Assembly (NCBI GenBank): GCA_007129145.1
Contig: SKWC01000072.1
Coordinates: forward strand, 1 to 5,428
Direction of reading: 5' to 3'
Source: Rubritepida sp.
GTDB lineage: Bacteria > Pseudomonadota > Alphaproteobacteria > Acetobacterales > Acetobacteraceae
Length of the DNA: 5,428 nt
Under the pieces are notes generated by a model. It was not told the DNA's origin, made no database searches, and saw nothing but the letters and a program-made list of their open reading frames with translations. Position 1 is the first letter of the stretch. Each line of letters opens with the position of its first letter. The position numbers were made by a program, and so were the translations under genes. Of the stretch, positions 1 to 5,428 are shown one piece after another.

Positions 1-1231
1 CGCCATGGGCCTCGGCCAGGGCCAGGCCGCCGTCTTCGGCGAGGCCGCGCGCTGGGCGCCGGCCGGCGCCGCGCTGCTGAACGGCGCCTTCGCCCACAGC
101 CTGGACTTCGACGACACCCATGCCGCCGGCAGCCTGCACCCGGGCGCGCCGGTGATCCCCGCCGCGCTCGCCGCGGCCGAGATGTGCGGCGCCTCGGGCG
201 CCGATGTGATCGCCGCCATCGTGGCGGGCTATGAGGTGACCAACCGCCTGGCCGTGGCGCTGCCCGCCGGCGACCACTACGACCGCGGCTACCACCCCAC
301 CGCCACCTGCGGCGCCTTCGGCGGCGCGGCCGCCGCCGCGCGGGTGATGGGCCTCTCCGAGGCGCAGATCACCGACGCCTTCGGCATCGTGCTCAGCCAG
401 GCCGCGGGCAGCCTGCAATTCCTCGCCAATGGCGCCTGGACCAAGCGCTGGCAGGTGGGCTGGGCCGCGATGGCGGGCCTCTCCGCCGCACTCCTGGCCC
501 GCGAGGGCTTCCGCGGCGCCGCACAGGCCATGGAGGGCAAGGCCGGCTTCCTGCGCGCCTATGCCCCCAACCCCATCCCCGAGCGCGCCATCCGCAACCT
601 GGGCGGCGAGTTCGAGCTGATGGAGACGGCGGTGAAGCCCTACCCCTCCTGCCGCTACGGCCATGCCAGCGTGGATGCCGCGCTCGCGCTGCGCGCCGAG
701 CACGGGCTGAAGCCCGAGGAGATCGAGGCCGTCACCATGGGCCTGCCCAACAAGGGCATGCTGCTGGTGGGTGCGCCGCTCGAATACAAGCAGCGCCCGC
801 AGAATGTGGTGGACGGCCAGTTCAGCGGGCCCTTCGTGGTCTCCTGTGCGCTCGCCTTCGGCCATTTCGGCTGGGACAGCTACGCCCGCATGGATGAGCC
901 GGTGCTGCGCGCCCTGATGCCCAAGGTCACCTGCGTCGAGGACCCCGAGGTGCAGGCCGAGTTCCCGATCAACATGTCGGGCAGGATCACCGTCCGCGCC
1001 CGCGGCCAGGAGTTCACGAAGATGGTCGTGGTGCCCAAGGGGGAGCCCACCAACTTCCTGACCGAGGCCGAGCTGCGCGCCAAGTTCCATGGCCTGGCCG
1101 ACAGCGTGCTGGGCGCCGAGCGCGCCACCCAGCTGGCCGACGCCGTGCTGGGGCTGGCCGGTGCCAAGGATGTGAACGCCATGATGCGGCTGGGCGCGCC
1201 GCTGGTGGCGACCCGCCTCGCGGGGGAGTGA
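1..1231 (+). CDS. MmgE/PrpD family protein, 5'-truncated by window edge
   Basis: The reading frame is open to the left edge and ends at TGA 1229-1231. Counting from the in-frame ATG at 5, I see hallmarks of the MmgE/PrpD fold: LLNGAFAHSLDFDDTH at residues 24-39, GYHPTATCGAFG at 95-106, and KPYPSCRYGH at 211-220. A later segment, NVVDGQFSGPFVVSCALAFG, matches the family's C-terminal domain start. The family includes 2-methylcitrate dehydratase (PrpD), cis-aconitate decarboxylase and iminodisuccinate epimerase, which are cytoplasmic enzymes acting on di- and tricarboxylic acids. Family members are usually about 450 residues, and the DFDDTH motif normally lies some 70-85 residues in. About 45-50 N-terminal residues are therefore probably missing, and the ATG at 5 is internal rather than the true start. 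No prp neighbours are visible, so the substrate cannot be assigned. A strong terminator follows, making this the last gene of its transcript. The family call is firm; the specific reaction is unknown. Confidence 0.93.
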   Translation, partial: AMGLGQGQAAVFGEAARWAPAGAALLNGAFAHSLDFDDTHAAGSLHPGAPVIPAALAAAEMCGASGADVIAAIVAGYEVTNRLAVALPAGDHYDRGYHPTATCGAFGGAAAAARVMGLSEAQITDAFGIVLSQAAGSLQFLANGAWTKRWQVGWAAMAGLSAALLAREGFRGAAQAMEGKAGFLRAYAPNPIPERAIRNLGGEFELMETAVKPYPSCRYGHASVDAALALRAEHGLKPEEIEAVTMGLPNKGMLLVGAPLEYKQRPQNVVDGQFSGPFVVSCALAFGHFGWDSYARMDEPVLRALMPKVTCVEDPEVQAEFPINMSGRITVRARGQEFTKMVVVPKGEPTNFLTEAELRAKFHGLADSVLGAERATQLADAVLGLAGAKDVNAMMRLGAPLVATRLAGE

Positions 1232-1302
1232 TCCCCCCCGCCGCCGGGCGGTTCAGGGCGGCACGCCTGAAGGCCTGACCCGCCCTTCCGTCAGATCCAT
1301 CG

Positions 1303-1341
1303 AAGGCCCTGGGATCTCCTGATCTCAGGGCCTTTTCCTTT
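1303..1341 (+). terminator. Rho-independent terminator after the MmgE/PrpD gene
   Basis: A 14-bp stem pairs 1303-1316 (AAGGCCCTGGGATC) with 1321-1334 (GATCTCAGGGCCTT). It contains one G-U wobble and a four-base loop, TCCT. A T-rich tail (TTTTCCTTT, 1333-1341) follows on the plus strand only; the minus-strand side has no T-run, so this works for rightward transcription. A weaker inverted repeat lies just upstream (AGGGCGG 1255-1261 with CCGCCCT 1280-1286) and has no T-tail. Confidence 0.87.
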
Positions 1342-1412
1342 GGCGATTGAAGCGGCGAACGCTTGCCGACTGCTGTATCGTGACGCCGGCGTCCATCACC
1401 GGACAGCCGCGC
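1342..1412 (+). promoter_or_regulatory. Likely promoter region of the nitroreductase gene
   Basis: Between the terminator and the first ATG is a relatively AT-richer stretch. It holds a possible -10 (TATCGT, 1376-1381; 4 of 6 matches to the sigma-70 consensus). No well-spaced -35 is visible: TTGAAG at 1347-1352 is 23 bp away. The placement rests mainly on position, because the preceding terminator means the downstream gene needs its own promoter. If the -10 is right, transcription would begin near 1388 and include the small ORF at 1413. Confidence 0.3.
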
Positions 1413-1487
1413 ATGCGCCGCCGTCGTTTCCTGCCCTTGACCGGCGCTGCGCTCATGCTTCCAGCCCGTCAGGAGGCGTCATGCTGA
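1413..1487 (+). other. Short ORF resembling a Tat signal peptide, out of frame with the nitroreductase
   Basis: This 24-codon ORF starts at ATG 1413 and stops at TGA 1485-1487. It begins MRRRRFLPLTGAALMLPA: a poly-Arg/RRxFL twin-arginine-like n-region followed by a short hydrophobic segment. It is in a different frame (frame 3) from the nitroreductase (frame 2), whose ATG at 1481 lies inside its last codons. No good ribosome binding site precedes 1413. From memory of the family, Acg-like nitroreductases often carry an N-terminal Tat-type signal immediately before the segment that here starts near residue 8 of the downstream protein. Two readings are possible: the signal peptide was split off by a one-base frameshift (real or a sequencing error), or this is a small coupled leader. 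I favour the frameshift reading. Confidence 0.5.
1471..1476 (+). promoter_or_regulatory. Shine-Dalgarno site deciding the nitroreductase start
   Basis: AGGAGG lies 4 bases before ATG 1481. It is the only perfect ribosome binding site near the 5' end of the gene and argues for 1481. The longer in-frame extension would begin at TTG 1340, inside the terminator's T-tail, which is implausible. Confidence 0.7.
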
Positions 1488-2494
1488 CCCGAGGCCCCGG
1501 CCATGCCGCCGTCGCCGCCGCCCTCTGGTCGCCGCGCGACCCGGCGACCTTCGAAGGGCTCGTCCACTACGCCACCCTCGCGGCCAACAGCCACAACGCG
1601 CAGGCCTGGCGGTTCCGCAGGACGGCGGAAGGAGTGGCGATCCTGCCCGACCTCGGCCGCGCCCTGCCGGTCGCCGATCCCGACGATCACCATCTCTACG
1701 CCTCGATGGGCTGCGCGGCCGAGAATCTGGCGCTGGCGGCCGGTGCCGCGGGGCGGTCCGCGATGCTGGATTTCATGCCCGAAGGGCATGGCCGAGTGAC
1801 CGTCGCGCTGGGACGGGACGGCGCCCCTGACCCGCTGTTCCATGCGATCCTGGAGCGCCAATGCACCCGCTCCATCTACGATGGCCGCGCCGTGCCGGCG
1901 GCCGATCTCGCGGCGCTGGAAGCCGCCGCGCGGATCGATGGTGCCGAGGTGATGCTGATCACCGACCCGGCCCGGATCGCGCAGGTGCTGGAACTGGTCC
2001 TGGCCGCCAATGCCGCGCAGGTCGCCAACCCAGCCTTCGCCGCGGAGCTGAAGTCCTGGCTGCGCTTCAACGCCCGCGCCGCGATCGCGGCCGGCGACGG
2101 TCTGCATTCGGCGGCCTCCGGCAACCCGTCCCTGCCCGGCTTCCTGGGCCGCTTCATGTTCGACCGCTTCTTCAACGTGGCGGCCGAGAACGACCGCTAC
2201 GCGCGGCAGCTGCGGTCTTCGGCGGGCCTCGCGGTCATCCACTCCGCCCGAAACGATGCGGCGCATTGGGTCCAGGCAGGCCGCAGCTGCCAGCGCTTCG
2301 CCCTGCAGGCGACGGCGCTGGGCATCCGCCATGCCCATCTGAACCAGCCCGTCGAGGTGGCCGCAACGCGCGCGCAGCTGCAGTCCCTGCTCGGCCTCGG
2401 CGACCGGCGCCCCGACATGCTGCTGCGCTTCGGCCATGCGCCACCCATGCCGCGCTCGCTGCGCCGGCCGGTGGCGGCGGTGATTGACCCCTGA
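1481..2494 (+). CDS. Acg-like FMN-binding nitroreductase family protein
   Basis: The protein is 337 residues from ATG 1481, chosen for the AGGAGG just upstream. It resembles the Acg subgroup of the nitroreductase superfamily, which are FMN-binding proteins with two tandem nitroreductase-like halves. Motifs seen: YATLAANSHNAQAWRF at 30-45 (usual form HNTQPW, here HNAQAW), a DDHHLYASMGCAAENLALAAG segment, then RQCTRSIYDGRAVP. The C-terminal half has WVQAGRSCQRFALQATALG from 263, NQPVEV at 288-293, RRPDMLLRFG at 309-318 and a closing SLRRPV. The electron acceptor and substrate are unknown; some Acg-type proteins are thought to sequester FMN rather than reduce substrates. As called it has no signal peptide, but a Tat-like peptide lies just upstream out of frame, so the gene may be frameshifted at its 5' end. 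It stands alone between a terminator and a convergent gene. The family call is secure; the N-terminus is uncertain. Confidence 0.88.
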   Translation: MLTRGPGHAAVAAALWSPRDPATFEGLVHYATLAANSHNAQAWRFRRTAEGVAILPDLGRALPVADPDDHHLYASMGCAAENLALAAGAAGRSAMLDFMPEGHGRVTVALGRDGAPDPLFHAILERQCTRSIYDGRAVPAADLAALEAAARIDGAEVMLITDPARIAQVLELVLAANAAQVANPAFAAELKSWLRFNARAAIAAGDGLHSAASGNPSLPGFLGRFMFDRFFNVAAENDRYARQLRSSAGLAVIHSARNDAAHWVQAGRSCQRFALQATALGIRHAHLNQPVEVAATRAQLQSLLGLGDRRPDMLLRFGHAPPMPRSLRRPVAAVIDP

Positions 2495-2520
2495 TCACCC
2501 TGCCGGGCCGCAGGCGCGCG

Positions 2521-2553
2521 GCGGTGGGCACCCCCGACGCCTGGCCCACCCGC
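2521..2553. terminator. Possible hairpin between convergent genes
   Basis: GGTGGGC at 2523-2529 pairs with GCCCACC at 2544-2550 (7 bp, 14-base loop). It can extend to GCGG/CCGC with one bulged C. It sits in the 67-bp gap between the stops of two convergent genes, where a bidirectional terminator would be expected. No T-run follows on either strand, so it is not a canonical intrinsic terminator. Confidence 0.35.
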
Positions 2554-2561
2554 AGGATGGC

Positions 2562-3650
2562 TCAGCCGAGGTGCCAGCCCGCGCCAGCCTCGTCCGCCAG
2601 CGCCCGGACCTGCCGCATGAGGCCCGCGCCGACCGGAATGCCGCCGGCGCGGCGCCGCTCCGCCTCGGCGCGCTCCGGGTCTCCCGCCACCAGCACGGGG
2701 GTTCCGGGGTCGGCCGGCGTGGTCGCGCGCAGCCTGGCGCAGAGACCCTCGACAGCCTCGCCGAAGGCCTCGCGCGGGCCGAAGATGCCGGGATCGATGG
2801 CGAGGAAGAAATGCCCGCTGTTGCGCTCCGGTCCCTGCCCTGCCCTCGGCATGGCGCCGCTCAGCGCCCCGGCCAGGATGTCCACCATCACGGCGAGGCC
2901 ATAGCCCTTGTGGCTGCTTCCCTCGGCCGTGCCGCCGAGCGGGGTGAGGAAGCCGTGCTCCATCACCTCGCGTGGGTCCAGGCTGGGGCGGCCGTGCCGG
3001 TCCGTCCCCCACCCCGGCGGCAGCGTGCGGCCCTCGCTGGCGGCGTTGCGGATCTTGCCGAAGGCCACGGTGGTCGTCGCCATGTCCAGCGCGAAACCCG
3101 TCCCCGCCCGGCCGGGTGCCGCGAAGGCGAGCGGATTCGTGCCGAGCACCGCCGCCGCCCCAAGGGTGGGGGCCGTGCGCGGCGATGGCGAGGTGGTGCA
3201 GGCGAAGCCCAGCATCCCGTGCTCCGCCGCCAGGCGCGTGTAGAAGCCCGCGGCGCCGAAATGCGCCGAGGCCCGCACCAGCGCGAGGCCCACGCCGACC
3301 GACCCGGCGCGCGCCATCGCGCATTCCATGGCCATCACGCCCGGCGCGTGCCCCAGGGCGTGATGCGCGTCCAGCAGCACCGCCGCGGGGCCGCAGTCCT
3401 GGATGGTCGGCTCGGGCGCGTCCAGCCGGATCTCGCCGCGCCGACGATAGCCGTCATAGACCGGCAGCATGGACAGGCCATGGCTGTCGATGCCGTGCAG
3501 ATCGGCATAGAGCAGCACATCGGCGGCGGTCCGCGCCCGCGCAGGCGGCATGCCCCAGGCGGTGAGGATGGCCAGCATCTGCCGCTGGAGCAGTTCCGCC
3601 GGCACGCGCAGGCCGCCCGGCGGCGGCGTGACCTTGTCCACCGCGCTCAA
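2562..3650 (-). CDS. Ldh_2 family (malate/L-lactate dehydrogenase-type) oxidoreductase
   Basis: This 362-residue protein belongs to the family of NAD(P)-dependent enzymes that includes YlbC/ureidoglycolate dehydrogenase, sulfolactate dehydrogenase, 2,3-diketogulonate reductase and piperideine-2-carboxylate reductase. These are cytoplasmic enzymes interconverting 2-hydroxy acids (or cyclic imino acids) with 2-keto forms. Motifs seen: HGIDSHG at 52-58 (the SHG His is the proposed acid/base), ASAHFGAAG at 127-135, GTNPLAFAAP at 170-179, LDMATT at 188-193, HKGYGL at 247-252 and GHFFLAID at 279-286. Length is normal. The start is TTG at 3650, overlapping the upstream stop as TTGA, with no clear Shine-Dalgarno; GTG at 3641 is an alternative. 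Family homology begins near LRVPAELL (residue 14), so either start gives a full domain. The overlap implies translational coupling to the binding-protein gene. The substrate cannot be read from the sequence. Confidence 0.93.
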   Translation of the reverse strand: MSAVDKVTPPPGGLRVPAELLQRQMLAILTAWGMPPARARTAADVLLYADLHGIDSHGLSMLPVYDGYRRRGEIRLDAPEPTIQDCGPAAVLLDAHHALGHAPGVMAMECAMARAGSVGVGLALVRASAHFGAAGFYTRLAAEHGMLGFACTTSPSPRTAPTLGAAAVLGTNPLAFAAPGRAGTGFALDMATTTVAFGKIRNAASEGRTLPPGWGTDRHGRPSLDPREVMEHGFLTPLGGTAEGSSHKGYGLAVMVDILAGALSGAMPRAGQGPERNSGHFFLAIDPGIFGPREAFGEAVEGLCARLRATTPADPGTPVLVAGDPERAEAERRRAGGIPVGAGLMRQVRALADEAGAGWHLG

Positions 3651-4633
3651 TCGAGCGTCGCGCCGGTCGCCCGCACCACCTCGGCCCAGACCGCGAGTTC
3701 ACGGCGCATGAACTCCGCATATTCCTCGGGCGTGGTGTCCGGGGCACCGGCGGTCAGGCGCCGGTAGCGCTCCTGCACGTCGGGCAGCTGCAGGATCGCG
3801 CGGATCTCGCGGTTCAACAGCGCCACCACGGGCGCGGGCAGGCCGCGCGGGCCGGACAGGCCGAACCAGGAATAGGACACGAGGCCCGGAAAACCCGCCT
3901 CCGCCAAGGTCGGCACATCGGGCAGGAAGGCGCTGCGCTCGGGGTCGATCACCGCCAGCGCCCGCAGCCGCCCGCTGCGCACATGCTCGATGGAGGAGGC
4001 GAGGCTGTCGAACATGAAGCCCACATTCCCGCCCATGATGTCGGCCAGCGCCGGCCCGGAGCCACGATAGGGCACGGGGTTCATCTGGATGCCGGCCTCC
4101 AGCCCGAAGCGCAGCGCCATCATGTGCCCGGTGGACCCCACGCCGGCGGTTGCGACATTCAGCCCGCCACTGGCGGTGCGGCCCACGCGGACCAGGTCGG
4201 CGACGCTGCCCACCCCGCGCCAGTTCGGGTCGCTCACCAGCACCTGGGGCGTGGTGGCGAACAGCACGATGTGGGTGAAATCCTCAAGTGGGTTGTAGCG
4301 GATGTTCCGGTACAGCGCCGGCCCCACCCCATGCGAGGCGGAGTTGGAGATCAGCAGCGTGTACCCATCCGCCGCCGCCTCCGCCGCCATCTGCGAGCCG
4401 AGCGTCGCGCCCGCGCCGGGCCGGTTGTCCACGACGAAGGGCTGGCCCAGCCGTTCCTGCAGGTGGCCGGCCAGGATGCGCGCGATGATGTCGGTGGTGC
4501 CGCCCGGCGCGAAGGGCACGATGACCCGCACCTGCCGCGACGGGTAGGCGGCCTGCGCCGCGGCGCCGCTGGCGGATCCGGCAAGGCCCAGCATGGCCAG
4601 GGCAGTCTGGCGGCGAGGAAATCCGAGCATCAT
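3647..4633 (-). CDS. Bug/TctC family tripartite tricarboxylate transporter substrate-binding protein
   Basis: This is a periplasmic solute receptor of about 328 residues, the usual length for the family. I place the start at ATG 4633 because GGAG (4643-4646) lies 9 bases upstream. ATG 4639 is only 3 bases from it, and ATG 4711 would add an atypical N-terminal extension. The N-terminus has a signal peptide with a PRRQTALAML n/h-region and probable cleavage after AAAQA (residue 28). The mature part shows the Bug ligand-binding hallmarks: VPFAPGGTTDIIAR at 39-52, DNRPGAGATLG at 69-79, DGYTLL at 89-94, then VPYRGSGPALADIMGG and a C-terminal TTPEEYAEFMRRELAVWAEVV segment. Such proteins bind carboxylates or related small molecules. 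No TctA or TctB membrane genes are in the window, so it is an orphan receptor here, as most Bug proteins are. It is first in a two-gene unit with the Ldh_2 dehydrogenase, whose start overlaps its stop. The paired twin Arg could suggest Tat export, but Sec is equally possible. Confidence 0.95.
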   Translation of the reverse strand: MMLGFPRRQTALAMLGLAGSASGAAAQAAYPSRQVRVIVPFAPGGTTDIIARILAGHLQERLGQPFVVDNRPGAGATLGSQMAAEAAADGYTLLISNSASHGVGPALYRNIRYNPLEDFTHIVLFATTPQVLVSDPNWRGVGSVADLVRVGRTASGGLNVATAGVGSTGHMMALRFGLEAGIQMNPVPYRGSGPALADIMGGNVGFMFDSLASSIEHVRSGRLRALAVIDPERSAFLPDVPTLAEAGFPGLVSYSWFGLSGPRGLPAPVVALLNREIRAILQLPDVQERYRRLTAGAPDTTPEEYAEFMRRELAVWAEVVRATGATLD

Positions 4634-4640
4634 GGACATG

Positions 4641-4646
4641 TTCTCC
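4641..4646 (-). promoter_or_regulatory. Shine-Dalgarno site for the Bug/TctC gene
   Basis: GGAGAA reads on the minus strand at 4646-4641. It is followed by three close ATGs (4639, 4633, 4630). Its 9-base spacing (counted from GGAG) suits ATG 4633 best. Confidence 0.55.
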
Positions 4647-4662
4647 GGGGCTGCGACCGCGA

Positions 4663-4680
4663 TCCCGCGGCGTCGCGGGA
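4663..4680 (-). repeat. Perfect inverted repeat in the leader of the Bug/TctC gene
   Basis: TCCCGCG (4663-4669) and CGCGGGA (4674-4680) are exact inverted copies around a 4-base GCGT centre. The repeat begins immediately downstream of a candidate -10 (4686-4681) on the minus strand and lies about 17 bases before the GGAGAA site. It could be a repressor operator overlapping the transcription start, or an mRNA hairpin. No T-run follows, so it is not a terminator. In DNA this GC-rich, a 7-bp perfect repeat by chance is possible. Confidence 0.4.
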
Positions 4681-4689
4681 AGGCTAGCA
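4681..4689 (-). promoter_or_regulatory. Candidate extended -10 promoter element for the Bug/TctC unit
   Basis: On the minus strand the sequence TGCTAGCCT (4689-4681) matches an extended -10 layout (TG-n-TAGCCT). No good -35 is seen 16-18 bp upstream (closest TGCGCC). It is placed sensibly in the divergent intergenic region, about 48 bases before the chosen start codon, but the match is weak. Confidence 0.3.
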
Positions 4690-4836
4690 CCGGCTTCGCC
4701 GCCTGGCGCATCCGCAGTTTCCACGATGCCGCGGCCGGTTGTCCTCATCCGCGCCGGCTGCCACCCTCCCGCCCATGGACCATTCCGGCGCCGTGGGTCA
4801 CGACAGGCGACGCCCAGCGCGGCCGGCCGGGCGCGC

Positions 4837-5428
4837 ATGAGCCACGCCGAGCCATGGCGGCTTGGCGCCGCGCAGGCCATGCGGCTGCGGCATCGTGGGG
4901 AACTCGGCGCCGTCGAGCTGGTCAGGGCCGCGCTGGCCCGGCTGCAGGCGGTCAACCCCGCGCTCAACGCCGTGGTCGCCTTGGACGCCGAGGCTGCGCT
5001 GGAAGCCGCCGCGCGCTGCGATGCGACGCAACGGGCGCGGGCGCTGCCGCTGTCGGGCCTGCCCGTGCTGGTGCATGACCTGGTGCATGCGGCCGGCCTG
5101 CCCACCCGCTTCGGCTGCCCCGCCTTCGCCGATGCCGCGCCCGAAGCGCGGGACGATCCGGTTGTGGCGGCGCTGCGCCGTGCCGGGGCGGTCATCCTCG
5201 GCAAGTCCAACGTGCCCGAGTTCGGCGCCGGCGCCGCCTGCGAGAACGACCTGCACGGCGCCACCCGCAACCCCTGGGACGGCGCACGGACCCCGGGCGG
5301 ATCGGGTGCGGTGGCGATGCTGGCCGCGGGCGGGTGCATGGCGGCGACGGGCGGCGATCTTGCCGGCAGCCTGCGGGTTCCCGCCGCCTTCTCGGGCGTG
5401 GTCGGGCTGCGGCCGAGCGCGGGGCGCG
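4837..5428 (+). CDS. Amidase-signature family protein, 3'-truncated by window edge, atypical active site
   Basis: The frame is open from ATG 4837 to the window end (197 codons). Family features are clear: NPALNAVVALDAEAAL at 40-55, a GLPVLV-D segment at 74-81, AGLPTRFGCPAFAD at 86-99, DDPVVAALRRAGAVILGKSNVPEFG at 106-130, GATRNPWD at 141-148, and DLAGSLRVPAAFSGVVGLRPS at 174-194. Canonical members hydrolyse amides with a Lys/cis-Ser/Ser triad. Here the Lys of the VKD motif is His80 (CAT, 5074-5076). The usual GGSSGG loop is GGSGAV (154-159), two residues shorter, leaving Ser156 as the only candidate cis-Ser. DxGGS is DLAGS, keeping nucleophile Ser178. The Ser156-Ser178 distance is 22 rather than the usual 24. 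The protein may thus be inactive or have altered chemistry. Other in-frame starts are not seen nearby, and this start gives a normal N-terminus, though without a clear ribosome binding site. It is divergent from the Bug/Ldh unit. Confidence 0.88.
   Translation, partial: MSHAEPWRLGAAQAMRLRHRGELGAVELVRAALARLQAVNPALNAVVALDAEAALEAAARCDATQRARALPLSGLPVLVHDLVHAAGLPTRFGCPAFADAAPEARDDPVVAALRRAGAVILGKSNVPEFGAGAACENDLHGATRNPWDGARTPGGSGAVAMLAAGGCMAATGGDLAGSLRVPAAFSGVVGLRPSAGR

Larger units (their letters stand above)
4634..4836. promoter_or_regulatory. Divergent intergenic region between the Bug/TctC unit and the amidase gene
   Basis: These 203 bp separate two divergently transcribed genes and must hold both promoters. 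The leftward side has the -10-like element, inverted repeat and ribosome binding site listed separately. For the rightward amidase gene I find only TTGTCC at 4739-4744, with no convincing -10 behind it, and no clear Shine-Dalgarno before 4837. A GC palindrome (GGCCGGCC, 4821-4828) sits just ahead of the amidase start. No regulator gene is within the window. Confidence 0.5.

Noticed and set aside
1340..1480. 47-codon N-terminal extension of the nitroreductase from TTG 1340
   Set aside because: The start lies within the terminator's T-tail, the added residues resemble no domain, and AGGAGG supports ATG 1481.
1469..2437. 322-codon minus-strand ORF opposite the nitroreductase
   Set aside because: Arg/Gly/Gln-rich composition with no recognisable motif. 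It is an antisense shadow of a well-supported nitroreductase gene, as expected in very GC-rich DNA.
2197..3324. 375-codon minus-strand ORF in another frame of the Ldh_2 gene
   Set aside because: It is out of frame with the conserved Ldh_2 motifs, crosses the convergent gene boundary and has a biased composition; a shadow.
2484..3767. 427-codon plus-strand ORF across the Ldh_2 gene
   Set aside because: Longest open frame in the window but low-complexity (Arg, Ala, Gly, His). It lies wholly antisense to the Ldh_2 gene with its conserved motifs and runs past it into the Bug gene.
4640..4711. Longer start of the Bug/TctC protein at ATG 4711
   Set aside because: It would put about 26 extra residues before a normal signal peptide, would cover the inverted repeat and -10-like element, and has no ribosome binding site; ATG 4633 fits better.
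4821..4830. GGCCGGCC palindrome before the amidase start
   Set aside because: Short self-complementary GC strings are common at this base composition, and there is no partner repeat or spacing pattern to suggest an operator.
4775..4840. 21-codon ORF whose TGA overlaps the amidase ATG (ATGA)
   Set aside because: The overlap looks like translational coupling, but there is no Shine-Dalgarno before 4775, the peptide is Arg/Ala/Gly/Pro-rich without features, and ATGA overlaps arise easily by chance.

Overview
The window is a very GC-rich stretch of bacterial chromosome. Its gene types (an orphan Bug/TctC-type solute-binding protein, an Ldh_2-family dehydrogenase, an MmgE/PrpD protein, an amidase-signature protein and an Acg-like nitroreductase) suggest an alphaproteobacterium, most likely of the Acetobacteraceae (Roseomonas-like). 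The lineage is inferred from gene content and base composition; there is no rRNA or other phylogenetic marker here. I see no mobile element, CRISPR array, tRNA or rRNA.

Layout, left to right. (1) 1-1231, plus strand: the C-terminal ~410 residues of an MmgE/PrpD-family protein whose N-terminus lies outside the window. It is followed by a strong intrinsic terminator (1303-1341). (2) 1413-2494, plus strand: an Acg-like nitroreductase, with a start supported by AGGAGG at 1481. Just upstream, in another frame, lies a short ORF that reads like a Tat signal peptide and ends inside the nitroreductase start region. (3) 2495-2561: a short gap between convergent genes, with one hairpin. (4) 4633 down to 2562, minus strand: a two-gene unit of a periplasmic Bug/TctC-type carboxylate-binding protein and an Ldh_2 (malate/L-lactate/ureidoglycolate-type) dehydrogenase, joined by a TTGA stop/start overlap. 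(5) 4634-4836: a 203-bp divergent intergenic region with a candidate extended -10 and a perfect 7-bp inverted repeat. (6) 4837 to the window edge, plus strand: the N-terminal 197 residues of an amidase-signature protein with unusual catalytic positions.

Working together (inference): the binding protein probably captures a small carboxylate or its derivative, and the co-translated dehydrogenase would interconvert a 2-hydroxy/2-keto acid or related imine. The divergent amidase could release such an acid from an amide, although its catalytic Lys is replaced by His and its Ser/Gly loop is shortened. The MmgE/PrpD and nitroreductase genes are separated from this unit by a terminator or by orientation and need not be related to it. 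Overall this is mostly an ordinary accessory-catabolism region. The two points most worth a second look are the out-of-frame Tat leader of the nitroreductase and the degenerate amidase active site.
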